Part shown: piece by piece, positions 25,266 to 32,858 of the stretch | Position numbering within the stretch: position 1 is the first letter of the stretch | Layout of the letters: every line of letters begins with the position of its first letter | NCBI RefSeq assembly: GCF_020616555.1 | Contig: NZ_CP085173.1 | Span: forward strand, 3,173,501 to 3,237,500 | Source: Streptomyces longhuiensis | Lineage (GTDB): Bacteria > Actinomycetota > Actinomycetes > Streptomycetales > Streptomycetaceae | Direction: 5' to 3' | DNA length: 64,000 bases | Notes under the pieces: generated by a model | What the model saw: only the letters and a program-made list of their open reading frames with translations | Databases searched by the model: none | What the model was told of the DNA's origin: nothing | Program-made: the position numbers and the translations under genes

Positions 25266-25303
25266 GTAACACGGGGTTCACATACGGGCAACGGACGGGA
25301 AAT
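25266..25303 (+). promoter_or_regulatory. GlnR-binding site upstream of glnII
   Basis: Four 5-bp boxes with exact 6-nt spacing: GTAAC (25266), TTCAC (25277), GCAAC (25288), GAAAT (25299). The phasing is identical to the glnA site in this window. It lies 90 bp before the GTG start of glnII; a TTGACA at 25310 follows it. Confidence 0.8.
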
Positions 25304-25392
25304 CGCCTGTTGACAGTCTGCGGAGCAGCACACCGAGGCGCCGCACCCGCACATGACTGCGCCGTACAGACCCACCCGAAGGATGTGGCCCC

Positions 25393-26424
25393 GTGACGTT
25401 CAAGGCTGAGTACATCTGGATCGACGGCACCCAGCCGACGGCCAAGCTCCGTTCGAAGACGAAGATAATCGCGGGTTCCGCGCCGGCGCTCGAAGAGCTG
25501 CCGATCTGGGGCTTCGACGGTTCGAGCACCAGCCAGGCCAAGGGTCACGCCTCCGACCGCGTACTGCGCCCCGTCGCCTCCTACCCGGACCCGATCCGCG
25601 GCGGCGACGACATCCTCGTCCTGTGCGAGGTCCTGAACATCGACATGACGCCGCACGAGTCCAACACGCGTGCCGCGCTCGCCGAGGTCGCGGAGCAGTT
25701 CGCCGCGCAGGAGTCGATCTTCGGCATCGAGCAGGAGTACACGTTCTTCGAGGGCGAGCGCCCGCTCGGCTTCCCCGTGGGCGGCTTCCCGGCCGCGCAG
25801 GGCGGCTACTACTGCGGCGTCGGCGCGGACGAGATCTTCGGCCGCGACGTCGTCGAGGCGCACCTGGACAACTGCCTCAAGGCGGGTCTCGGGATCTCCG
25901 GCATCAACGCCGAGGTCATGCCCGGCCAGTGGGAGTTCCAGGTCGGCCCGCTCGCCCCGCTCGAGGTCTCCGACCAGCTGTGGGTGGCCCGCTGGCTGCT
26001 GTACCGCACCGCCGAGGACTTCGACATCTCCGCGACCCTCGACCCGAAGCCGGTCAAGGGCGACTGGAACGGCGCGGGCGCGCACACCAACTTCTCCACG
26101 AAGGCGATGCGCGAGGGCTACGACGCGATCATCACCGCGTGCGAGTCGCTCGGCGAGGGCTCGAAGCCGATGGACCACGTCAAGAACTACGGCGCGGGCA
26201 TCGACGACCGTCTGACGGGTCTGCACGAGACCGCCCCGTGGAACGAGTACAGCTACGGCGTCTCCGACCGCGGCGCCTCGGTCCGCATCCCGTGGCAGGT
26301 CGAGAAGGACGGCAAGGGCTACATCGAGGACCGCCGTCCGAACGCGAACGTCGACCCGTACGTCGTGACGCGTCTGATCGTCGACACCTGCTGCAGCGCT
26401 CTGGAGAAGGCCGGCCAGGTCTGA
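25393..26424 (+). CDS. glnII: Glutamine synthetase type II
   Basis: 343 residues, the size of the eukaryote-type GSII found in Streptomyces and rhizobia. It makes glutamine as an octamer/decamer and is heat-labile and not adenylylated; consistent with this, the GSI Tyr397 segment is absent. Motifs are WGFDGSSTSQAKGHASD, FGIEQEYTFFE, GVGADEIFGRDVVEAH, INAEVMPGQWEFQVGP and GAGAHTNFSTKAMR. The GTG at 25393 follows AAGGA. A four-box GlnR site lies upstream and a 17-bp-stem terminator downstream, so it is probably monocistronic. Confidence 0.97.
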   Translation: MTFKAEYIWIDGTQPTAKLRSKTKIIAGSAPALEELPIWGFDGSSTSQAKGHASDRVLRPVASYPDPIRGGDDILVLCEVLNIDMTPHESNTRAALAEVAEQFAAQESIFGIEQEYTFFEGERPLGFPVGGFPAAQGGYYCGVGADEIFGRDVVEAHLDNCLKAGLGISGINAEVMPGQWEFQVGPLAPLEVSDQLWVARWLLYRTAEDFDISATLDPKPVKGDWNGAGAHTNFSTKAMREGYDAIITACESLGEGSKPMDHVKNYGAGIDDRLTGLHETAPWNEYSYGVSDRGASVRIPWQVEKDGKGYIEDRRPNANVDPYVVTRLIVDTCCSALEKAGQV

Positions 26425-26442
26425 TCCGCGGCTCCTGTTTCC

Positions 26443-26477
26443 CGAAGGGCGCCCACCGGTCCGGTGGGCGCCCTTCG
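26443..26477 (+). terminator. glnII terminator
   Basis: CGAAGGGCGCCCACCGG (26443-26459) and CCGGTGGGCGCCCTTCG (26461-26477) are perfect inverted repeats around a single T, 19 nt past the glnII stop. Confidence 0.9.
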
Positions 26478-26584
26478 CGCTGCCCGTGCGGAGAGCCGCG
26501 CGGAACGTCAAGTTCACGCCAAGGTGCCGTCCGACCGGTGAGAGGGGGGTCCTGCCCCGCGAGCCCGTCTGCTTCAATGGGGCC

Positions 26585-26704
26585 ATGGCCAGCTTCCAGA
26601 ACACCGCGACAGGTCGCCACGACCTCGAGCCCTTCTGGCCTTCCCGTCAGCACCACGACTTCGACCGGGTGTGTTGCCGCGCGGAGAACGCGCAGGCCCT
26701 CTAA
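26585..26704 (+). CDS. 39-residue leader-like peptide with tandem cysteines
   Basis: The frame runs from ATG at 26585 to TAA at 26702-26704: MASFQNTATGRHDLEPFWPS, then RQHHDFDRVCCRAENAQAL. It lies 107 bp before the winged-helix gene on the same strand. Adjacent Cys codons (TGTTGC) near the end resemble Cys-sensing attenuator peptides of actinobacteria, though this peptide is longer and rich in His, Phe and Trp. I recall near-identical short peptides at this place in other Streptomyces, which would support real translation; this was not searched. No strong ribosome-binding site is visible. Confidence 0.6.
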   Translation: MASFQNTATGRHDLEPFWPSRQHHDFDRVCCRAENAQAL

Positions 26705-26811
26705 AGCCGAATCACCCCGGCGTTCGGCCCGCGCGCACGACGTAGGTCCTTCTGCGACCTCGCAGTTCTCGACGATCTCGATGACTCCTCGCGCGAAAGA
26801 GTTGACCACTC

Positions 26812-27420
26812 ATGGCGAACACCCGTTCCTTCTCCACCGCTTCCTCCGTGACCGCCGCCCCCTCCCCCGCCGTCCCCGGCCGCCACCGGCTGCGCGCCGT
26901 CGACCGGGACGAGGTGGTCGACGTCACGGACTTCCTGCCGCCGGGCGCGACCTGGCTGCCCGCTCCCCCGCACACCCTGCCCACGCTCCCCGGCCGGCCG
27001 CCGATGATCGGCTACCTGGTGCTCGTACCCGCGGACCAGCAGCCGCTGCTCCCGGTACCCGACGAGCCCGGTCCCCGGCCCGAAGCCGCGTCGCAGAACA
27101 GCGGCACCAGCATCAGCACCGGCGCCGACGCCCTCGTCAGCATCGACGGCGTGCAGCGCACCGCATGGGTCGACGGTCGCCAACTCGACCTGACGTACCT
27201 GGAGTTCGAGCTGCTCGCGCACCTCGTCGCGCATCCGCACCGGGTGCACACCCGCGACCAGCTCGTGACCACGGTGTGGGGCTACGGGCACGTGGGCGAC
27301 GGACGGACGGTCGACGTCCATGTCGCACGGCTGCGGCGCAAGCTCGGGGCCGAGCACCGTCAGGTGATCCAGACGGTGCGGCGAGTGGGGTACAAGTACG
27401 CCCCGCCGGCGACGCGGTGA
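26812..27420 (+). CDS. Orphan OmpR/PhoB-type winged-helix regulator
   Basis: 202 residues. The N-terminal half (residues 1-105) is Pro-rich and has no receiver-domain Asp or Lys. The C-terminal ~95 residues form a Trans_reg_C winged helix: LDLTYLEFELLAHLVAHPHRVHTRDQLVTTVWGY, the recognition part DGRTVDVHVARLRRKLG and the wing VQTVRRVGYKY. Without a phosphoacceptor domain it cannot be controlled like a normal response regulator. The preceding Cys-Cys peptide suggests attenuation of its mRNA. The gene ends in a 23-bp tandem duplication that includes its stop codon. Targets are unknown. Confidence 0.82.
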   Translation: MANTRSFSTASSVTAAPSPAVPGRHRLRAVDRDEVVDVTDFLPPGATWLPAPPHTLPTLPGRPPMIGYLVLVPADQQPLLPVPDEPGPRPEAASQNSGTSISTGADALVSIDGVQRTAWVDGRQLDLTYLEFELLAHLVAHPHRVHTRDQLVTTVWGYGHVGDGRTVDVHVARLRRKLGAEHRQVIQTVRRVGYKYAPPATR

Positions 27421-27589
27421 CCGACGGAGCCGACGGGCGGTGACCGACGGGACCGACGGGCGGGGTGCCGTCCTCCGCCTCCGCCGGCCTCCGCCTCGTC
27501 CGGTCCCCGCCGATCTCCCCCGGCCGAATCGTTCTCCCACGGGCAGAAACGGATTCCCTGACGCGTCGCGAGCGGGCAGAGTCACCGGC

Positions 27590-28588
27590 ATGAGACTTCT
27601 GGTGCTGGGTGGTTCGGAATTCGTGGGGCGTGCCGTGGTGGAGGCCGCGGTCGCCCGGTCCTGGGACGTGACGGTGTTCCATCGCGGGCGGCACGCGGCG
27701 CCCGAAGGGGTGCGGTCCCTGCACGGGGACCGCACCGCGGACGGCGGGCTCGCCGCGCTCGCGCAGAGCGAGGGCGAGTGGGACGTCGTCGTCGACACCT
27801 GGGCCGCGGCGCCCCGCGCGGTCCGCGACTCCGCCCGGCTGCTCGCGGGGCGTGCCGGCCGCTACATATACGTGTCCACCTCGTCCGTGTACGAGTGGGC
27901 GCCCCCGCCCGGCTACACCGAGGACGCCCCGGTCGTCGACGGCGCCTCGCCCGACGCGGAGCAGACGGACTACGCGCGGGACAAGCGGGGCGGTGAGCTC
28001 GCGGCGGTCGACGCGTTCGGCGCGGACCGCTCCCTGCTGGTGCGGTGCGGTCTGATCCTCGGCCCGTACGAGAACATCGGCCGGCTCCCGTGGTGGCTGG
28101 CCCGGATGGCGCGGGGCGGCCCCGTGCTCGCCCCCGGCCCCCGCGAACTGCCGCTCCAATACATCGACGTGCGCGACCTCGCCACCTGGGTCCTCGACGC
28201 GGCGCAGGCCGGACTGAGCGGCCCGTACACCCTGATCTGCCCCTCCGGGCACACCACCATGGGAGGGCTGCTCGACGCGTGCGTCCGGGTCACCGGGAGT
28301 GACGCCGACCTGCGCTGGACCGCTCCCGAGGTGATCACCGCGGCCGGGATCGAGCCGTGGATGCAGCTGCCGGTGTGGGTGCCGCCGGGCGGTGACATGC
28401 ATGCCGCTCTGCACAGCGCCGACGTGGCGAAGGCGGTCGCGGCCGGGCTGCGGTGCCGGCCCGTCGAGGAGACCGTCGCCGACACCTGGGCCTGGCTGGA
28501 GTCCATCGGCGGGACGGCCCCGCAGCGCCCGGACCGGCCGGTCCTCGGCCTCGACCCGGCGACGGAGGCCAAGGTCCTGGAGGCCTGA
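27590..28588 (+). CDS. NAD-dependent epimerase/dehydratase family reductase
   Basis: 332 residues of the extended SDR type. It begins MRLLVLGGSEFVGRAVVEAA with the GGxxFVG nucleotide loop at residues 7-13. Later come YIYVSTSSVYEWAPPPGYTE and TDYARDKRGGE, holding the Ser and YxxxK-like catalytic residues, then LPLQYIDVRDLATWVLDAA and the end ADTWAWLESIGG. It resembles the isoflavone reductase/dTDP-glucose dehydratase-like group with unknown substrate. The ATG at 27590 matches the family start. The gene is followed after 140 bp by the sensor kinase gene, with no sign of coupling. Confidence 0.85.
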   Translation: MRLLVLGGSEFVGRAVVEAAVARSWDVTVFHRGRHAAPEGVRSLHGDRTADGGLAALAQSEGEWDVVVDTWAAAPRAVRDSARLLAGRAGRYIYVSTSSVYEWAPPPGYTEDAPVVDGASPDAEQTDYARDKRGGELAAVDAFGADRSLLVRCGLILGPYENIGRLPWWLARMARGGPVLAPGPRELPLQYIDVRDLATWVLDAAQAGLSGPYTLICPSGHTTMGGLLDACVRVTGSDADLRWTAPEVITAAGIEPWMQLPVWVPPGGDMHAALHSADVAKAVAAGLRCRPVEETVADTWAWLESIGGTAPQRPDRPVLGLDPATEAKVLEA

Positions 28589-28728
28589 GGCCGGGGGCCT
28601 GCGTGGGGCCCGGGGTCGCTCGGGGTGGTGTCAGATACACCCCCGGACGGGTGCCCGGCCCCATGTCCCGTACGGCCCCGGCCGGGGAGACTGGGGGCGT
28701 ACGGGTCGGGCGGTGGACGGAGAGCGGG

Positions 28729-30018
28729 ATGGACGCGTCGGGTGCGGACGGCGGGCGGGCGCGCCGCGCCCTGGTGGCCGGGGCGCGTGGCCTCGTACTG
28801 GCGGTGGTGGGGTTCGCCGGGTCGCTCACCCTCTTCGTCCTGTCCGTCCTGTCGATCGTGTTCATCGTCCTGGGTGTCGGTGTGCTCACCACGCCCGCGG
28901 TGCTCTCCCTGGTCAGGTCCTGGGCGAACCGGCGGCGCGTCCTCGCCGCCGAGTGGTACGGGATCCGCGTCCCGGCGCTGTACCGGCCTTTCCCCGCCGA
29001 TGCGCGCACCGGGCTCGTCGGGCAGGCGGAGCGCTGCCGCCTGATGCTCGGCGACCCGGCGACCTGGCGGGACCTGCTGTGGCTGCTCGCCGACATGACG
29101 GCCGGGTTCGTGACGGCGCTCCTGCCGGCCGCCGTCATCTTCTATCCGCTGGAGGGGTACGCCCTCGCGGCCGGTCTGTGGCGGATCTTCACGGACGGCA
29201 CGCACGTCGGCTGGTGGTACGGGTTCGTGCCCGTCGGCGGTCAGGGTTCCGCGTTCCTGGCGGCCGGTCTCGCCACGGCGCTGCTCGTCGCCGGCTACTT
29301 CACGGCCCCGTTCCTGCTGCGGGCCCACTTCCAGCTGACCCGCGCGGTCCTCACCCCGGACGAGGGCGAACTGGCCGCCCGTGTCGAGGTGTTGACGCAG
29401 ACGCGGCGCGACGCGGTCGACACCTCGGCCGCGGAGCTGCGCCGCATCGAGCGCGACCTGCACGACGGTGCGCAGGCCCGTCTCGTCGCCATGGGCATGG
29501 ACCTCGGCACGATCGAGGCGCTGGTCGAGAAGAACCCGCAGAAGGCCAAGGAACTGCTCGCGCAGGCCCGGAGGTCCTCGGCCGACGCCCTCACCGAGCT
29601 GCGTGACCTGGTCCGCGGCATCCATCCGCCGGTCCTCGCCGAGCGCGGCCTCGGTGACGCGGTGAAGGCGCTCGCGCTGCGGCTGCCGGTCACCACCGAC
29701 GTCGACGTGGACCTGCCGGGCCGCACCGACGCGCCCGTCGAGTCGGCGGCGTACTTCGCCGTCAGCGAGGTTCTCACGAACGCCGTCAAGCACTCGGGGG
29801 CCGACCGCGTCTGGGTCGACGTCCACCACACCGGGGCGACGGGCATGCTGCGGATCGCCGTCACCGACAACGGGAAGGGCGGCGCGAGCATCGGGGCGGG
29901 GTCGGGGCTGAGCGGGATCGAGCGGCGGCTCGGTACATTCGACGGCGTCCTCGCCGTCAGCTCCCCCGCGGGCGGTCCGACCATGGTGACGATGGAGATC
30001 CCTTGCGCGTTGTCCTAG
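28729..30018 (+). CDS. Two-component sensor histidine kinase (HisKA_3 type)
   Basis: 429 residues. The N-terminal 220 hold a DUF-like sensor region with several membrane helices (~17-50, GLVLAVVGFAGSLTLFVLSV; ~115-140; ~185-205, LAAGLATALLVAGYFTAPFL). A dimerization/phosphoacceptor helix has ELRRIERDLHDGAQARLVAM with His245, then an HATPase_c domain with SEVLTNAVKHSGA (N box), TDNGKGG (G1) and GSGLSGIERRLG (G2). It autophosphorylates and passes phosphate to the LuxR regulator whose TTG start overlaps its 3' end by 16 bp. The signal is unknown. The ATG at 28729 has ACGGAGAG upstream. Confidence 0.92.
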   Translation: MDASGADGGRARRALVAGARGLVLAVVGFAGSLTLFVLSVLSIVFIVLGVGVLTTPAVLSLVRSWANRRRVLAAEWYGIRVPALYRPFPADARTGLVGQAERCRLMLGDPATWRDLLWLLADMTAGFVTALLPAAVIFYPLEGYALAAGLWRIFTDGTHVGWWYGFVPVGGQGSAFLAAGLATALLVAGYFTAPFLLRAHFQLTRAVLTPDEGELAARVEVLTQTRRDAVDTSAAELRRIERDLHDGAQARLVAMGMDLGTIEALVEKNPQKAKELLAQARRSSADALTELRDLVRGIHPPVLAERGLGDAVKALALRLPVTTDVDVDLPGRTDAPVESAAYFAVSEVLTNAVKHSGADRVWVDVHHTGATGMLRIAVTDNGKGGASIGAGSGLSGIERRLGTFDGVLAVSSPAGGPTMVTMEIPCALS

Positions 30019-30653
30019 CCGAAGATCTCTTCCTTCTCCGCGACGGTCTGGTGCGGATGCTGGAGGCGTACGACTTCGAGGTCGTCGCGGCCGTCGAGAG
30101 CGGGCCCGAACTGACCAAGGCGCTCGCCGAGTCGGAGCCCGACGTCGCCGTCGTCGACGTACGGCTGCCGCCCTCGCACACGGACGAGGGGCTGCAGTGC
30201 GCGCTCGCCGCGCGGCGGGCGCGGCCCGGGCTGCCGGTCCTCGTCCTGTCACAGCACGTGGAGCAGCTGTACGCGCGCGAGCTGCTCGCCGACGGGAACG
30301 GCGGGATCGGCTATCTGCTCAAGGACCGGGTGTTCGACGCGGACCAGTTCATCGACGCGGTGCGCCGGGTCGCCGCGGGCGGGACCGCGATGGACCCCCA
30401 GGTGATCCAGCAGCTGCTTTCGCGGCGGGCCACGGAGGCTCCGCTCGGCGGTCTGACACCGCGCGAGATGGAGGTTCTGGAACTCATGGCCCAGGGCCGG
30501 TCGAATGCGGCCATCGCGGGCCAACTCATCGTCACGGAACGGGCGATCGCGAAACACACCTCCAATATCTTTCTGAAGCTGGGACTTCCGGTGTCGGACG
30601 ACGACAACCGGCGCGTTCTCGCCGTCATCGCCTATCTGGATCAGGGCCGTTGA
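30003..30653 (+). CDS. LuxR/NarL family response regulator
   Basis: 216 residues. The receiver domain has acidic residues in MRVVLAEDLFLLRDG, the phosphoacceptor Asp52 in VAVVDVRLPP, Ser/Thr in VLSQHV and Lys in LLKDRV. The output LuxR HTH is LTPREMEVLELMAQGRSNAAIAGQLIVTERAIAKHTSNIF. The TTG start at 30003 overlaps the kinase gene by 16 nt, so the pair is translationally coupled. No ligand or target is predicted. The gene is followed after 66 bp by a DUF1996 secreted-protein gene, which may be a target; that is an inference from proximity. Confidence 0.92.
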   Translation: MRVVLAEDLFLLRDGLVRMLEAYDFEVVAAVESGPELTKALAESEPDVAVVDVRLPPSHTDEGLQCALAARRARPGLPVLVLSQHVEQLYARELLADGNGGIGYLLKDRVFDADQFIDAVRRVAAGGTAMDPQVIQQLLSRRATEAPLGGLTPREMEVLELMAQGRSNAAIAGQLIVTERAIAKHTSNIFLKLGLPVSDDDNRRVLAVIAYLDQGR

Positions 30654-30719
30654 GAATCCGCCGGGAAATCACCGGCGCTCTCTTTGAACAAGGGGCCCTC
30701 GTGTTGCGTACGTAGCCCC

Positions 30720-32252
30720 ATGGGACGCACATCACGAAAACGGCGCTCGTCACTCGCGACGCGCATGACGGTCGCGTCGGCCGCACTGCTCCTGGGCGGA
30801 GGAGGGCTGGTCGCGGTGAACGTCTACGCGTCCGCCCACGAGGAGAACCCGGCGCAGCGCGGCGACGGAGCGCAGCAGCAACAGCAGCAGGTCGCCACGA
30901 TCGACTGCCCCGACGTGGGCAACGGGCTGTCCGACGTGCCGGACGCCGCTCGGTCGGAGGTCGACGGCGAACTGGCCACGATGGACAGCCAGATCACCGA
31001 GTCGTACCAGCGCCTCGCGGCCTCGCGGGACGCGGCGGCGCGGGACCCCGACTTCGTGCAGAACAGCATTCTGCAGCCGTTGAAGGAGCGGCGTTCGACC
31101 CTCATCGACCGGATCGGCCTGGAGATCAGCCGGGCGGGCGGTACGGCGCCGCAGGGCATGAAGGACCTCGCGGCCTGCACGGCCAGGTCGGCCGGCACCG
31201 ACGGCAGCCCCCCGGCGGGCTCGGCCGCGCCGTCCGCCCCCGCGGACGGCGGTCAGCAGGGCGACGGCGGTCAGCAAGGCGACGGCGGTCAGCAGGGCGA
31301 CGGCGGTCAGCAAGGGGACGGCGGTCAAGGTGGCGGCCAGCAGGGCGGCGGTCAGCAGAACGGCAACGGCCCCGACGCCTCCGACTTCGTCGACATCAAC
31401 TCCGTCCAGCCCAACGTCAGGACGCCGCGCAACCAGCGCGCCGCCTCCCGCGGCACGTTCACCACGAAATGCGGGCGCAACGAGAACGGCAAGTTCAATC
31501 CCGACAACGTCATCGTGGCGCCCGGTGTGAGCAATGGCGCGCACCATATGCACGACTACGTGGGAAATCAGGCGAACGACGCTTTCGCCAGTGACGACGA
31601 TCTTGCGAACGGTGACACGAGCTGCCGCAATCAGGGTGACAAGTCGACCTATTACTGGCCTGTTCTGCGCCTCCAGAACGGAAAGGACGAGAACGACGCG
31701 CAGGCCGACGGCGGCGGCAAGGACCAGAATGTCGGCGAGATCCAGACCCCTGCCTCGGTCACGCTGAAGTTCGTCGGAAGTCCGGCCGGCAAGGTCGTCG
31801 CCATGCCGCGGTTCCTGCGCATCATCACAGGTGACGCCAAGGCCTTCACCAACGGCGACGCGAACGCGAACGCGTCCTGGAGCTGCACCGGCTTCGAGAA
31901 CCGCCAGCTGAAGGACAAGTACCCGATCTGCCCCGAAGGCAGCAAGGTCGTGCGGTCGTTCAAGTTCCAGAGCTGCTGGGACGGGCGCAACACGGACAGC
32001 GCCAACCACCGTACGCACGTCGCCTTCGCCGACCCGAACAGCGGCGCCTGCCCGCAGGGCTTCCAGGCGATCCCGCAGCTGCAGCAGCGCATCGTGTACG
32101 ACGTCCCGCCCGGCCCCGGCTTCGCCGTCGACTCGTTCCCCGAGCAGTTGCACAAGCCCGTGACCGACCACGGCGACTTCATCAACGTCTTCGACGACGG
32201 CCTGATGAAGCGCGTCGCGAGCTGCATCAACCGGGGTCAGCGCTGTACCTGA
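30720..32252 (+). CDS. Secreted DUF1996 domain protein with Gln/Gly-rich repeat linker
   Basis: 510 residues. A signal/anchor ([20 protein letters not shown], hydrophobic to ~40) is followed by a polyGln run, a helical segment (residues ~65-150, [15 protein letters not shown]) and a low-complexity linker built on GDGGQQ repeats (residues ~175-220). The DUF1996 domain follows from about residue 240: [60 protein letters not shown] and [18 protein letters not shown]1996 occurs in secreted fungal and actinobacterial proteins without known activity; the conserved His/Asp suggest metal or sugar binding. The start is taken at the ATG at 30720; no strong ribosome-binding site is seen. Confidence 0.85.
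   Translation: MGRTSRKRRSSLATRMTVASAALLLGGGGLVAVNVYASAHEENPAQRGDGAQQQQQQVATIDCPDVGNGLSDVPDAARSEVDGELATMDSQITESYQRLAASRDAAARDPDFVQNSILQPLKERRSTLIDRIGLEISRAGGTAPQGMKDLAACTARSAGTDGSPPAGSAAPSAPADGGQQGDGGQQGDGGQQGDGGQQGDGGQGGGQQGGGQQNGNGPDASDFVDINSVQPNVRTPRNQRAASRGTFTTKCGRNENGKFNPDNVIVAPGVSNGAHHMHDYVGNQANDAFASDDDLANGDTSCRNQGDKSTYYWPVLRLQNGKDENDAQADGGGKDQNVGEIQTPASVTLKFVGSPAGKVVAMPRFLRIITGDAKAFTNGDANANASWSCTGFENRQLKDKYPICPEGSKVVRSFKFQSCWDGRNTDSANHRTHVAFADPNSGACPQGFQAIPQLQQRIVYDVPPGPGFAVDSFPEQLHKPVTDHGDFINVFDDGLMKRVASCINRGQRCT
31245..31316 (+). repeat. 18-bp in-frame tandem repeats in the DUF1996 protein linker
   Basis: Four 18-bp units encode GlyGlyGlnGlnGlyAsp-type hexapeptides. Units alternate CAGCAG and CAGCAA at the glutamine pair, so the true period is 36 bp (two plus two). 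Degenerate copies continue to about 31357. The period keeps the reading frame, so length can change without a frameshift. Confidence 0.9.
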
Positions 32253-32282
32253 CGGCCTGACCCCCCGTCGACTGCTGCGCGG

Positions 32283-32744
32283 TCAGCTCGCGCGGTGACC
32301 GTTGTGCCCGGAGTGCCCGTCCTCCTCGTGACCCCCGCCACCGCTACTCCCCGAGTGGTGCGAGGAGGACTTCTCCACGGTCCCGCCGAGCCGGCCGCGC
32401 AGCGCTGTGACCGCATCGTCGTCGCCCACCGCGATCCAGCGGCGGCCGATCAGATAGGTGCCGCCGTAGTCGTCGGCCTGGTCGAGCCACTCGGCCTGGC
32501 CGCGGTCGGTGGCGAAGGTCGCGAGGATGTAGCGGTCGGCGCCGTCGCCGCAGGTGGCCTGGCGCAGCTCGTCGGCGTCCGTCTGGATGTCGGGCCGGCA
32601 CTTCGCCCGGGCAGCGAGCTGTTCCAGGCTGCCGGTCGCGGTCTTCGGCACGGTGTCGCCGTGCGATCCGCAGCCGGTCAGGACCGCCAGCGAGACCATC
32701 GCTCCCGTCACCCATATGCGCCGCGTGCGTCGCGTCATTCCCAT
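32283..32744 (-). CDS. Small lipoprotein with His/Gly-rich tail
   Basis: 153 residues. The lipobox LAVLTGC places the lipidated Cys at residue 25. The domain (ARAKCRPDIQTDADELRQATCGDGADRYILATFATDRGQAEWLDQADDYGG ... RRWIAVGDDDAV in the protein) contains a Cys pair likely to form a disulfide. The last ~35 residues are rich in Ser, Gly and His (SSHHSGSSGGGG; EEDGHSGHNGH), a pattern suited to binding Zn or Ni, though not shown. The ATG at 32744 has GGAAGG upstream and is preferred over a longer start at 32795. It is convergent with the DUF1996 gene and divergent from the GH89 gene. Confidence 0.78.
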   Translation of the reverse strand: MGMTRRTRRIWVTGAMVSLAVLTGCGSHGDTVPKTATGSLEQLAARAKCRPDIQTDADELRQATCGDGADRYILATFATDRGQAEWLDQADDYGGTYLIGRRWIAVGDDDAVTALRGRLGGTVEKSSSHHSGSSGGGGHEEDGHSGHNGHRAS

Positions 32745-32858
32745 CGTTTCCTTCCGTCCCGTGCGGCGACACGAACTCGCCGGCTCTGTACACACCGTTG
32801 AGCGAGGGGGATCACAGGGTTACCGTGCGCCGCATCATCCGACGCAGGGGGCACACCT

